From DAOVQB01 sp023128935 (GTDB lineage: Bacteria > Eisenbacteria > RBG-16-71-46 > CAIMUX01 > WJJG01), in NCBI GenBank assembly GCA_030628905.1, contig DAOVQB010000061.1:1-22190 (forward strand): a DNA stretch of 22,190 nucleotides, given 5' to 3'. The notes beneath the pieces were generated by a model. That model searched no databases. It had not been told where the DNA came from and saw only the letters and a program-made list of their open reading frames with translations. Made by a program: the position numbers and the translations under genes. Of the stretch, positions 7,765 to 14,996 are shown piece after piece. Position 1 is the first letter of the stretch. Each line of letters opens with the position of its first letter.

Positions 7765-8880
7765 ATGGGAATGAGAGTTGAAGGTCATCCTGTGGCACGA
7801 GTCCCCAAGAGTAAAAACGCCATGGGCCAGCGGTTTCCGGCATGTGCTTGGGTTCTGCTTGGTCTCTTGGGTCTCTTCCTGGTCGATGGTCTGGGCCTTG
7901 GGCTGCTTCCGGGAGTGACCTCGGCGGGAGCGCACGCTGGTAGGAAGCACCGGCCAAAAGTGCTCTTCAAGGTTGCGACCGTGGCACCCGAGGGCACGAC
8001 CTGGATGAAGCTCATGCACGAGATGGATGAGCGCGTGCGGGCGGAGACTGGTGGCGAGGTGGGCTTCAAGTTCTATGCGGGCGGCTCACAGGGTAGCGAT
8101 CTGGATGTGCTGCGCAAGATCCGCACGGGGCAGATACACGGCGCCGGACTCACGGGCGTGGGGCTTGGCGAGATCGAGCCATCGCTGCGCATCATGGAAT
8201 TGCCCTTCATGTTTCGCAATGCAGATGAGGTGACCCTGGCCCATCAGCACCTGGACCCGATCTTCGAGAAGCGCGTACGCGACCGGGGGTTTGAGATTCT
8301 TGGGTGGGCAGAGGTCGGTTTTGTCAATCTCTTCAGCCAGAGTCCGGTGGCCAGTGTAGCCGATGTCAATCCGATGAGAATGTGGCTCTGGGAAGGTGAT
8401 CCGCTTGCCAAGGCCTTGCTCGAGGCATTCGGGGTCTCGCCGGTGCCGCTGAATGTGACTGATGTTCTCACTAGCCTTCAGACAGGGATCATCAACACCG
8501 TCTACGCCACACCCTATACCTGTCTGTCCCTCCAGTGGTTTACACGGGTCAAATACATGACCGATGTTCCGATTACCTATGCCATTGGAGCAGTCCTCCT
8601 GAGCAAGGGAGCGTTCGACAAGTTGAGTTCCGAGCAAGCGGCAACCTTGCGGAGGATTGCCGATGAGATATTCGACCGGCTGATTGTCGCGACGCGTGCG
8701 CAGAATGTCGAGTCCGCCGACGTCATCGCCGAGCGCAATATCACGCGTGTGAGCGTTGCACCCGCCGACATCAAGGGGTTCGAGGCGATCGGGCGCCAGG
8801 TGTGGCAGCAACTCACCGGTGTCCTCTACGACCGCGCTCTGCTCGATAAACTCACCACCGCACTGGAGCAGTCGCGCTAG
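7765..8880 (+). CDS. dctP: TRAP transporter substrate-binding protein (DctP family, TatT-associated)
   Basis: This is the periplasmic ligand-binding subunit of a TRAP importer, 371 residues long. ATG 7765 is chosen because AGGAG lies six bases upstream; the frame is open further upstream only through the 30-bp repeat array. A positively charged n-region and a hydrophobic segment (VLLGLLGLFLVDGLGLGLLPG) ending at AGAHA form a signal peptide or anchor. Family hallmarks follow: KVATVAPEGTTWMKLMHEM, FYAGGSQGSDLDVLRKIRTGQ, ELPFMFRNADE, and NPMRMW. The Arg in NPMRMW (residue 205) corresponds to the conserved carboxylate-binding Arg of DctP proteins. VTDVLTSLQTGIINTVYATP matches the usual loop. It is expected to bind TatT and deliver ligand to DctQM. 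The ligand cannot be read from the sequence. Confidence 0.92.
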   Translation: MGMRVEGHPVARVPKSKNAMGQRFPACAWVLLGLLGLFLVDGLGLGLLPGVTSAGAHAGRKHRPKVLFKVATVAPEGTTWMKLMHEMDERVRAETGGEVGFKFYAGGSQGSDLDVLRKIRTGQIHGAGLTGVGLGEIEPSLRIMELPFMFRNADEVTLAHQHLDPIFEKRVRDRGFEILGWAEVGFVNLFSQSPVASVADVNPMRMWLWEGDPLAKALLEAFGVSPVPLNVTDVLTSLQTGIINTVYATPYTCLSLQWFTRVKYMTDVPITYAIGAVLLSKGAFDKLSSEQAATLRRIADEIFDRLIVATRAQNVESADVIAERNITRVSVAPADIKGFEAIGRQVWQQLTGVLYDRALLDKLTTALEQSR

Positions 8881-8937
8881 GTCTCAGTCAGAGGGCTGGT
8901 GAGAGGCGCTGGCTCGAGGAAACGTGGGAGGCCTGTG

Positions 8938-9624
8938 ATGGCCGTTTTCCAGGCGATCGCATCCGCTTGGGTCTTCTACCCGCTGTTCATTCTACTGGTG
9001 GCTGTTGGCCTGGCCATCCGCTGTGCTATCCGCTATTACGTGAGCCCTGAGGAATGGGATCGTGGGGTGAGACGCTTCGAACACCTGGTCCTCACAGGCC
9101 TCCTCCTATCCATGCTGGGCTTCGCAGTCTTGCAGATCATCTTGCGCAATCTCTTCCACACGGGACTGGTATGGGTGGAACCGCTGCTTCGCCACCTGGT
9201 GCTCTGGATCGGTTTCTCCGCCGCAGTTGTAGCCGCCGGGCGGCTGAGGCACATCCACATGGATGTCATCGGACGCCTGCTTCCCGAGAGTTTCCGCCTG
9301 CGGGTATTGCGATTGACGACGCTTGCCGCAGCGGTCGTGTGCATGGTGCTTGCGAGGGCTTCTTGGATCTACCTGGGACAGGAGCAGGAGTTTGGATCAA
9401 CCGGGTTTCTCCAGATCCCGGTGTGGGTCCTGACCTCCGTGATTTTCCTAGGATTCGCTCTCATGGCGAAACGCTTTGCCGCGCGGGCATTCATGCCAGG
9501 CCCCGAACTATCAGCCATCCTGCGCGAGGGAATAGATGAGCCCGAGGGGTCTTCCGGCGAGGGCCGTGACACGGACCGCCGGCGGAGGGAGCTGCCGCGG
9601 AGGGAAACGGATGACGGGGTTTAG
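8938..9624 (+). CDS. dctQ: TRAP transporter small permease (DctQ)
   Basis: This is the small inner-membrane subunit of the TRAP importer, 228 residues. ATG 8938 has GGGAGG six bases upstream, whereas GTG 8899 has none. The gene starts 57 bases after the binding-protein stop. Five hydrophobic segments are visible, beginning at about residues 9, 53, 85, 124 and 160. That is one more than the four of classical DctQ, the extra one being N-terminal. LRNLF, WVEPLLRHLVLWIGFSAA and the following RHIHMDVI are typical of the family. The 40-residue C-terminal tail is hydrophilic and rich in Arg and Glu. The gene end overlaps the dctM start by 14 bases, suggesting translational coupling. Confidence 0.9.
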   Translation: MAVFQAIASAWVFYPLFILLVAVGLAIRCAIRYYVSPEEWDRGVRRFEHLVLTGLLLSMLGFAVLQIILRNLFHTGLVWVEPLLRHLVLWIGFSAAVVAAGRLRHIHMDVIGRLLPESFRLRVLRLTTLAAAVVCMVLARASWIYLGQEQEFGSTGFLQIPVWVLTSVIFLGFALMAKRFAARAFMPGPELSAILREGIDEPEGSSGEGRDTDRRRRELPRRETDDGV

Positions 9625-11005
9625 GTTCTCTCCCAAAACCGTTCTTGCTGTGGCGAGCTTCCTCCTAATTGCGGGATTGAGTTTCGCCGGGGTGGGAGGA
9701 GGCGTGTTCTGGTGGGTGCTGATCCCGCTACTCGCGCTGCTCGGCACCCCACTTTTCGTGGTCCTGGCCCTAACGGCGCTGCTGGCTTTTCGTGCAGAGG
9801 GGATCTCCTCGGCTGCCGTGGCTGGCGAGATGGGCCGGCTGGCCGGATCCCCTGTCCTGGTTGCGATCCCCCTTTTTACTTTCGCCGGCTATCTCTTTGC
9901 CGAATCGGGCACGCCCCGGCGGCTCGTGCGCCTGACTCGCGCGGCCTTCGGTTGGGTTCCGGGGGGCATGGCGATTGTTGCCATGATCGCCTGCGCGGTG
10001 TTCACTGCCTTTACAGGCGCCAGCGGGGTGACGATCGTCGCCATGGGTGGCCTGCTCATGCCCGCTCTCAGGGGTGAGAGGTTCTCGGAACGCTTCTCGC
10101 TGGGTCTGCTGACCACGGGCGGGAGCTTGGGAATCCTCTTCCCCCCCAGTCTGGCACTGATCATCTACAGCTATGTGGCCAGCACGGCGGCCGGCGCAAA
10201 CCTCGTTGATCCGCTCAGCGGTCCTTCCGTGGATCGACTCTTCCTGGCCGGGATCGTTCCCGGGCTCCTCCTGATCGCGATGCTTTCGATCCTGGTGTTC
10301 TGGCACGTTCGGGGTAAGGAGAAGACCACGGTGGCCTTCAACGGTCGCGAGTTGCTCGCCGCCATGAAGGCGGCCGCCTGGGAGATCCCGTTGCCCTTTC
10401 TCTTACTGGGCGGCATCTATGGCGGTGTGCTCACGGTCATGGAAGCCGCAGGAGTGACCGCGTTCTATGCGCTCATTGTTGAGGTTTTCATCTACCGGGA
10501 CCTGCCGCTGCGGCGCTTGCCAGAGGTGACGGCAGAAAGCATGACGCTCGTCGGGGGGGTTCTCATCATTCTGGCCTCTGCCATGGGTCTGACAAATTAC
10601 CTGATCGATGCCGAGATCCCGATGATCATTCTGGATGGTATCCAAGGCCTGATCACAAGCCGCCTCGGATTCCTCCTGGCGCTCAATGTTTTCCTGTTGA
10701 TCGTGGGCTGCCTGTTGGACATCTTCTCGGCCCTGATTGTGGTCGTTCCGCTCATTGTCCCGATTGCGCTTCAATACGGCGTGGATCTGACGCACCTGGG
10801 GATCATCTTCCTGACCAATCTGGAGATTGGATACTCGACGCCACCGGTCGGGATGAACCTGTTTATCTCTTCCTTCCGGTTCAAGCAGCCGATTGTGCGC
10901 GTCTATGCCGCCTCGATTCCCTTCCTGCTGATGCTGCTCGTGGCGCTATTGCTGGTGACCTATCTGCCAGAGGTCAGCCTCTTCCTGACAAGGCTGCTGG
11001 GGTAG
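9611..11005 (+). CDS. dctM: TRAP transporter large permease (DctM)
   Basis: This is the large inner-membrane subunit and translocation channel of the TRAP importer, powered by an ion gradient. It has 464 residues, within the usual DctM range. ATG 9611 has GGAGGG six bases upstream and lies inside the end of dctQ. About 11-13 hydrophobic helices are present. Family motifs include GTPLFVVLALTALL, AIPLFTFAGYLFAESG, FTAFTGASGVTIVAMGGLLMPAL, LGILFPPSLALIIYSY, TVMEAAGVTAFYAL and the C-terminal EIGYSTPPVGMNLFISS. It ends the operon tatT-dctP-dctQ-dctM. No clear intrinsic terminator follows it. Confidence 0.95.
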   Translation: MTGFRFSPKTVLAVASFLLIAGLSFAGVGGGVFWWVLIPLLALLGTPLFVVLALTALLAFRAEGISSAAVAGEMGRLAGSPVLVAIPLFTFAGYLFAESGTPRRLVRLTRAAFGWVPGGMAIVAMIACAVFTAFTGASGVTIVAMGGLLMPALRGERFSERFSLGLLTTGGSLGILFPPSLALIIYSYVASTAAGANLVDPLSGPSVDRLFLAGIVPGLLLIAMLSILVFWHVRGKEKTTVAFNGRELLAAMKAAAWEIPLPFLLLGGIYGGVLTVMEAAGVTAFYALIVEVFIYRDLPLRRLPEVTAESMTLVGGVLIILASAMGLTNYLIDAEIPMIILDGIQGLITSRLGFLLALNVFLLIVGCLLDIFSALIVVVPLIVPIALQYGVDLTHLGIIFLTNLEIGYSTPPVGMNLFISSFRFKQPIVRVYAASIPFLLMLLVALLLVTYLPEVSLFLTRLLG

Positions 11006-11202
11006 GGGTCGTGGTCCGCGGAAACTCCATTGCGCTGCGTCAGACCGCGTTCATGGATGCACGGCAGGTCTCGATTGCCGCTGGTGTAGGGGACCAAAGC
11101 TGCTGTGAATCCGCTCTCGTACCTGATCTGGGATGTGAGGTCAGCGGTCGCCCCAGTGCGGGCACATCGGCGGAAAAGCGAAGGTGACTATTTCGAACAT
11201 AC

Positions 11203-11244
11203 CTGCGGAATCGGCTTGACCATTCCGCAGTAGAGTGCGAAAAT
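11203..11244 (+). promoter_or_regulatory. Inverted repeat and possible promoter just upstream of the ATPase gene
   Basis: CTGCGGAAT (11203-11211) and ATTCCGCAG (11222-11230) form a perfect 9-bp dyad with a 10-base centre. TTGACC (11216-11221) lies inside it. With a 17-base spacer it pairs with GAAAAT (11239-11244), a weak -10. If this is used, transcription would start almost at the ATG. The dyad could be a repressor site covering the promoter. This is inference. Confidence 0.4.
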
Positions 11245-11250
11245 GGCACT

Positions 11251-12450
11251 ATGATTCGTCGGCGAGCATACTCGGAAATTCTGGCGGACCACCTTGCTTC
11301 CCATCGCCAGATGGCTTTCGTTTCGGGATCTCGGCAGGTTGGAAAGACCACCCTCTGCCGCGAGCTTGGGAGCACGTATCTCGACTGGGACAACGAGGAT
11401 CACCGCGAGGTGATCCTGGCCGGGGCGGGGGCCGTCGCACGCTACGCCGGGCTGGAGCGCCTTTCAGAGCGACCGGTGATCCTCGTCTTCGACGAACTCC
11501 ACAAGTACCGGCGATGGCGCCTATTCCTCAAGGGGTTCTTCGACACCTATGAGGACCGCATCCGTGTGATAGTCACAGGCTCCTCGCGCCTGGATGTTTA
11601 TCGTCGGGGCGGCGACAGTCTGATGGGCCGCTATTTCCCCTTTCGCATGCATCCCTTCAGTGTCGCGGAGGTGACAACGACGGCAATTCCCTCCGATCCC
11701 ATTCGTTCCCCCCCCGCCCAGATTTCGGATGGAGACTGGCAGGCACTCATGGCGCATGGGGGCTATCCCGAGCCCTTCGTCCAGCGTTCAGCGCGGTTCA
11801 CGACTCGATGGCGGGCTCTACGCCGGACGCAGCTGCTCCGGGAAGACATCCGCGACCTCACCCGCATTCAGGAACTAGACCAGCTCGATATTCTCGAGAA
11901 GCTTCTCGCGGAGCGCTCGGGCCAGCAGATTGTGTACAGCTCTTTGGCGAAAACCGTGCGTGTGAGTGAGAATACCGTGCGCGCGTGGGTGACGACGCTC
12001 TGTTCATTGCACCACGGCTTCTTGATCCGTCCCTGGTTTGCCAACGTGACCCGGGCGCTACGCAAGGAGCCTAAATGGTACCTCAGGGACTGGTCCGGGA
12101 TTGCGGATCCGGGCAGACGTTTTGAGACGCTGTGTGCCTGTCACCTCCTCAAGGCGGTGGAGGGCTGGACGGACCTGGGATTCGGTACGTTCGAACTTCG
12201 CTATATTCGAGACAAGCAAGGTCGGGAAGTGGACTTCGTCGTGGTGGGCGACGGCAAGCCCTGGTTTCTTGTTGAAGTCAAGGTGGCGGACGAAGCCCTC
12301 TCTCCGGCCTTGGAGCACTTCCAGAAACAGACGGGGGGAGAACACGCCTTTCAGCTTGTCGAGAATGCCTCTTATGTCAAGGTTGATGCATTCTCGCGCC
12401 GGAAGCCAGTTGTGGTACCGGCGCGGACGTTTCTCTCGCAGCTTCTCTGA
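11251..12450 (+). CDS. AAA ATPase with DUF4143 C-terminal domain
   Basis: This 399-residue protein belongs to the common AAA_14/DUF4143 ATPases, whose cellular job is not established. Walker A is GSRQVGKTT (residues 26-34), Walker B is ILVFDELHK (about 76-84), and VIVTGSSRLD is the sensor region. A winged-helix-like middle (SSLAKTVRVSENTVRAWVTTL) is followed by a PD-(D/E)xK-like module. Its EVDFVVV and FLVEVKVAD could be catalytic residues of a nuclease fold. No Shine-Dalgarno sequence precedes ATG 11251. A four-codon reading (ATG GCA CTA TGA, 11244-11255) overlaps the start, so expression may be leaderless or coupled. The gene is alone in its orientation, which suits a mobile or selfish family, and faces the serine hydrolase. 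Confidence 0.9.
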   Translation: MIRRRAYSEILADHLASHRQMAFVSGSRQVGKTTLCRELGSTYLDWDNEDHREVILAGAGAVARYAGLERLSERPVILVFDELHKYRRWRLFLKGFFDTYEDRIRVIVTGSSRLDVYRRGGDSLMGRYFPFRMHPFSVAEVTTTAIPSDPIRSPPAQISDGDWQALMAHGGYPEPFVQRSARFTTRWRALRRTQLLREDIRDLTRIQELDQLDILEKLLAERSGQQIVYSSLAKTVRVSENTVRAWVTTLCSLHHGFLIRPWFANVTRALRKEPKWYLRDWSGIADPGRRFETLCACHLLKAVEGWTDLGFGTFELRYIRDKQGREVDFVVVGDGKPWFLVEVKVADEALSPALEHFQKQTGGEHAFQLVENASYVKVDAFSRRKPVVVPARTFLSQLL

Positions 12451-12454
12451 CAAC

Positions 12455-12500
12455 CGCAACTCTTTTGCGTGTGCCCCGGGGCACATGCTAAAGAGTTGCG
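12455..12500. terminator. 46-nt near-perfect dyad between convergent genes
   Basis: The arms at 12455-12477 and 12478-12500 pair at 22 of 23 positions if one G-U is counted. The only mismatch is T12466/T12489, and the centre is CCCCGGGG. The dyad begins four bases after the ATPase stop codon and lies about 100 bases beyond the end of the hydrolase gene on the other strand, so it could stop transcription from both sides. No T-run follows on either strand, so it is not a standard intrinsic terminator. A DNA-binding or cruciform site is possible. Confidence 0.5.
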
Positions 12501-12514
12501 CGATCGGCGCCTTC

Positions 12515-12526
12515 TGTAGCGCTACA
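12515..12526. repeat. 12-bp perfect palindrome
   Basis: TGTAGCGCTACA is a perfect palindrome lying 15 bases beyond the large dyad and 72 bases beyond the end of the serine hydrolase gene on the other strand. It is too short to assign a role. Confidence 0.4.
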
Positions 12527-12597
12527 TGCGCCTGTAGACCTGATATGGAACAACCCCTTGTCAACCCCCTAGGGCTAGGAAATGCAGTCAACGCAAT

Positions 12598-13665
12598 CTA
12601 TAGCTTCAATAGGTGCCCGGGTAGGTCCAGGACTTCTTGCAGCTCCCGACGCAGATTGCCCAGCACGCCCTCGCAGTTTGCCAGGTAGATCGCCTGGAAT
12701 TGCTCATCCGGATAGAAATCGTAGTAGAAGACCACGCCCGGATCACAGCCGACCATGGTCTGCCGCACTACGCGGTCACCCTCCACGTGTATCCACAGGC
12801 CATAGCCGTAGTGATTCGCGGGCTCGGGCTGTCCGGAAGTGGTCGCGATCTGGGGCGCAAGGAGCTGCGCGGTCATCTCGGGCCCCAGGAGCCGCCCGGA
12901 GTCGAGGGTGCGGCGGAAGGCCAGCAGGTCCGGCGCGGTCGTGAAGAGCCCGCCGTCCGGGCCTCCACGGGGGGGAATAGCGTAGATGTTTTCAATCCAT
13001 CCCGGAGGTTCGGCGCTCGCAATGTAGCCCCGCGCCGTCCGTTCGGGCAGGCGATCGAGCTCGAAGAAGCCGGTGTCCACCATGCCGGACGGCCCGAAGA
13101 CCTCCCGCTGCAGATAATCATGGAACCCCATCCCGGAAACCTTCTCGATGATCAACCCCAGCAAAATGTAGCCGGAGTTGTTGTAGTGAAAACGCTGGCC
13201 GGGTTCGAATTTCATCGCCCCCTTGGGGAACAAGGGCAGAAAGTCGGCGGGCGTTCGATAGAGGTAGCTGGGGTGGGTCTTCCAGATCTCGGCATAGTCG
13301 ATCCCGTCCTCCTCGTCGGCATAGTCCGCGACTCCCGAGCAGTGTGTCAGGAGCTGAGCCACCGTGATGCCTGGAGAGTAGTCGGGTAGCGCTTGATCGA
13401 CATGATCAACCAGGAGACTACTGAAGTCTAAGAGCCCCTGCTCGATCAGCCGGCAGATAGCCACTGCCGTGAAGGTCTTGGTCCCCGAAGCAATCCCAAA
13501 GCGCGTGTCGGGGGTGTTCGCCACCCCATCGGTGCGGTTGGCCAACCCGTGGGCTTCGCTGAAGACCGTCTGGCCGGCCTTGTTGAACAGAACTACACCT
13601 GAGAAGCCTGCTTCGCTCACATGCCGGGCAACGATCTCCTTGATGATCCGGGTTTCAATGTGCAT
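12598..13665 (-). CDS. Serine hydrolase of the beta-lactamase (class C / S12) superfamily
   Basis: This is a 355-residue serine hydrolase. The superfamily includes AmpC beta-lactamases, D,D-peptidases and esterases, and the substrate here is unknown. The start at 13665 is chosen because GGAGGG and AGGA lie directly upstream and the protein then begins at the family's normal N-terminus. The same frame is open to 13887, but that extension is an IS30 transposase start. The catalytic SxxK is Ser60-Gly-Thr-Lys63. The YxN motif is Tyr161-Asn-Asn163 in FHYNNSGYILLG. The third motif appears as VGCDPGV rather than the usual H-x-G. TVAQLLTHCSGVADY is typical. No signal peptide is visible, so it is probably cytoplasmic. 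Confidence 0.88.
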   Translation of the reverse strand: MHIETRIIKEIVARHVSEAGFSGVVLFNKAGQTVFSEAHGLANRTDGVANTPDTRFGIASGTKTFTAVAICRLIEQGLLDFSSLLVDHVDQALPDYSPGITVAQLLTHCSGVADYADEEDGIDYAEIWKTHPSYLYRTPADFLPLFPKGAMKFEPGQRFHYNNSGYILLGLIIEKVSGMGFHDYLQREVFGPSGMVDTGFFELDRLPERTARGYIASAEPPGWIENIYAIPPRGGPDGGLFTTAPDLLAFRRTLDSGRLLGPEMTAQLLAPQIATTSGQPEPANHYGYGLWIHVEGDRVVRQTMVGCDPGVVFYYDFYPDEQFQAIYLANCEGVLGNLRRELQEVLDLPGHLLKL

Positions 13666-13770
13666 TTCCTGCCCTCCCAGTCCGCGAGACGTGTGCGCCA
13701 TAATATATGGTACGCGGGTTGTTTCAGGCAGTTTTTGGCCTGACGCGCCCGGCTTCCGATATGGCCCGGC

Positions 13771-13955
13771 TGTATAGGTGGGGCGACCCAGCTGGCGAGC
13801 AATCTCCCGGATCGAGAGGTCCCGCTCTCGCAATGCCGCAATCACTATCCGCTCATCCCGAGATAAGTGCTTGTATTGCTTACTCATAGTCCGCGCATCC
13901 TAACGCGGAAGCCCATCTCAGGGGAAGTGTTGCACTAGCTTATTGAATTCAACCC
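13771..13955 (-). mobile_element. Truncated IS30-family element (5' end and terminal inverted repeat)
   Basis: On the minus strand, 13887-13771 encodes MSKQYKHLSRDERIVIAAL and then SIREIARQLGRP, the N-terminal helix-turn-helix of IS30-family transposases. Homology stops there, so about 90% of the transposase is missing. Upstream, about 13955-13925 reads TTGAATTCAAT, then about 11 bases, then GCAACACTT. This resembles the IS30 terminal repeat. The truncated frame runs on into the serine hydrolase without a stop codon. Confidence 0.7.
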
Positions 13956-13995
13956 GGGGCACAACGGTTTATGCTGAGGAGGCCCAATTTAGTTG

Positions 13996-14025
13996 TTGCT
14001 TTCCTGAACATTTGTTCAGTAAAGT
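13996..14025 (+). promoter_or_regulatory. SOS promoter with LexA box upstream of lexA
   Basis: CTGAACATTTGTTCAG (14004-14019) is a symmetric dyad of two 7-base arms around TT. It contains GAAC-N4-GTTC, the core of the Bacillus-type LexA (DinR) box. It lies between TTGCTT (13996-14001) and TAAAGT (14020-14025), spaced 18 bases, so bound repressor would block polymerase. A leader of about 235 bases would precede lexA, pointing to autoregulation of the lexA-dinB-DUF72 operon. Confidence 0.75.
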
Positions 14026-14172
14026 GAACTCGATGCCGATCGATAGGCGTGTCTCGGCATTGACGGGACCCATGGAATGCGGCGGTCCCACCGCACATCG
14101 ATCTGTGGTGGGGCCCCGCATCCAGGGGTACAGGATACGACGTTCAGCAAAGGGGACGGGATGCGATCTTCA

Positions 14173-14252
14173 GCAGGTGGGATAGGATCCGGCGTCCCGC
14201 AGGGTGGACAGGCCACCTATTCGGCAGGTGGGATAGGATCCGGCGTCCCGCA
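14173..14252 (+). repeat. 51-bp-period direct repeat in the lexA leader
   Basis: The 29-base segments at 14173-14201 and 14224-14252 are identical and 51 bases apart. The second copy ends one base before the lexA ribosome site (AGAGGG, 14253-14258). The array lies in the presumed untranslated leader between the SOS promoter and the lexA start. Confidence 0.9.
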
Positions 14253-14266
14253 AGAGGGATAAGTGA

Positions 14267-14875
14267 ATGGGACATACCAAGCGGGCAGGGGAGATCCTTT
14301 CCTACATCATTCGCTATCAAGCTTCGCGGGGTATGCCTCCATCGATACGGGAGATTGGACGGCGTTTTGCTATCCGGTCCACCAACGGGGTCTGCTACTA
14401 CCTGGATCTGCTCGAAAGGGAAGGGGCCATTCGAAGGAGGAGGGGCCAGGCCAGGGGCATAATACTGAGTGCCCTGAAGGATGACGGGCAGTTCGATGGC
14501 ATTCCGATCCTCGGGCAGATCGCAGCAGGAGGCCCCGTGCTTTCGGAGGAGCACATCGAGGGGTTCCTGGACGAAGATCGCCTCAGTCGCCAGTCGGCAT
14601 CCTTTGCCTTGCGCGTGAGCGGAGATAGCATGAAAGATGCAGGCATCCTGAATGGCGATCTGGTGATGGTCAGGCCTTGCGTTGATCCTCGTAACGGGGA
14701 GATCGTTGTTGCTATGGTTGGAGATGAGACTACAGTAAAACGATTCCGGCTGGAGAGAGATCAAGTCATCCTCCAGCCTGAAAATGCGGACTGTGAGCCA
14801 ATTGTGGTGACCGCCAAGTCGCCAGAGCTGCGGATCCTTGGTAAGGTGGTTGGCGTCTACCGGGAATTGGGGTAA
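14267..14875 (+). CDS. lexA: LexA repressor (SOS response)
   Basis: This is the SOS repressor-autopeptidase, 202 residues, normal LexA length. RecA filaments on damaged DNA trigger its self-cleavage and derepress the SOS genes. AGAGGG lies eight bases before ATG 14267. The N-terminal winged helix covers residues about 1-68, with PPSIREIGRRF and a putative recognition helix near STNGVCYYLDLLEREG. The cleavage bond is Ala87-Gly88 in GQIAAGGPV. Ser121 in SGDSM and Lys158 in ETTVKRF form the catalytic dyad, so the protein should be active. A perfect GAAC-N4-GTTC box lies in its promoter, and dinB follows, fitting an autoregulated SOS operon. The last codons (VVGVYRELG) are repeated twice more beyond the stop. 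Confidence 0.95.
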   Translation: MGHTKRAGEILSYIIRYQASRGMPPSIREIGRRFAIRSTNGVCYYLDLLEREGAIRRRRGQARGIILSALKDDGQFDGIPILGQIAAGGPVLSEEHIEGFLDEDRLSRQSASFALRVSGDSMKDAGILNGDLVMVRPCVDPRNGEIVVAMVGDETTVKRFRLERDQVILQPENADCEPIVVTAKSPELRILGKVVGVYRELG

Positions 14876-14976
14876 GCAATCTGCGGAGAGGTAGTGGGCG
14901 TTTACGGGAAATGGGGACCAGTTTTCTGCGGAGAGGTAGTGGGCGTTTATAGGGAATTGGGATAAGTCATCTGCTG
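14845..14976 (+). repeat. Three tandem 45-bp copies of the lexA 3' end
   Basis: Units start at 14845, 14890 and 14935 with a constant 45-base period. They encode VVGVYRELG, VVGVYGKWG and VVGVYRELG in one frame. The first and third end in TAA; the second has no stop. If the first stop were bypassed, LexA would gain 29 residues ending in the same nonapeptide. Confidence 0.9.
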
Positions 14977-14996
14977 GGATGAGGAATCAGAATCGG

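Noticed and set aside
13666..13887. Annotating the serine hydrolase from 13887 as one 429-residue gene
   Set aside because: The first 39 residues are an IS30 transposase start, and a strong ribosome site precedes the normal hydrolase start at 13665.
14077..14262. Small plus-strand open frame of 61 codons between the SOS box and lexA
   Set aside because: It has no good ribosome site, and half of it is the 51-bp direct repeat (AGGIGSGVPQ twice). It could be a leader peptide but is not supported.
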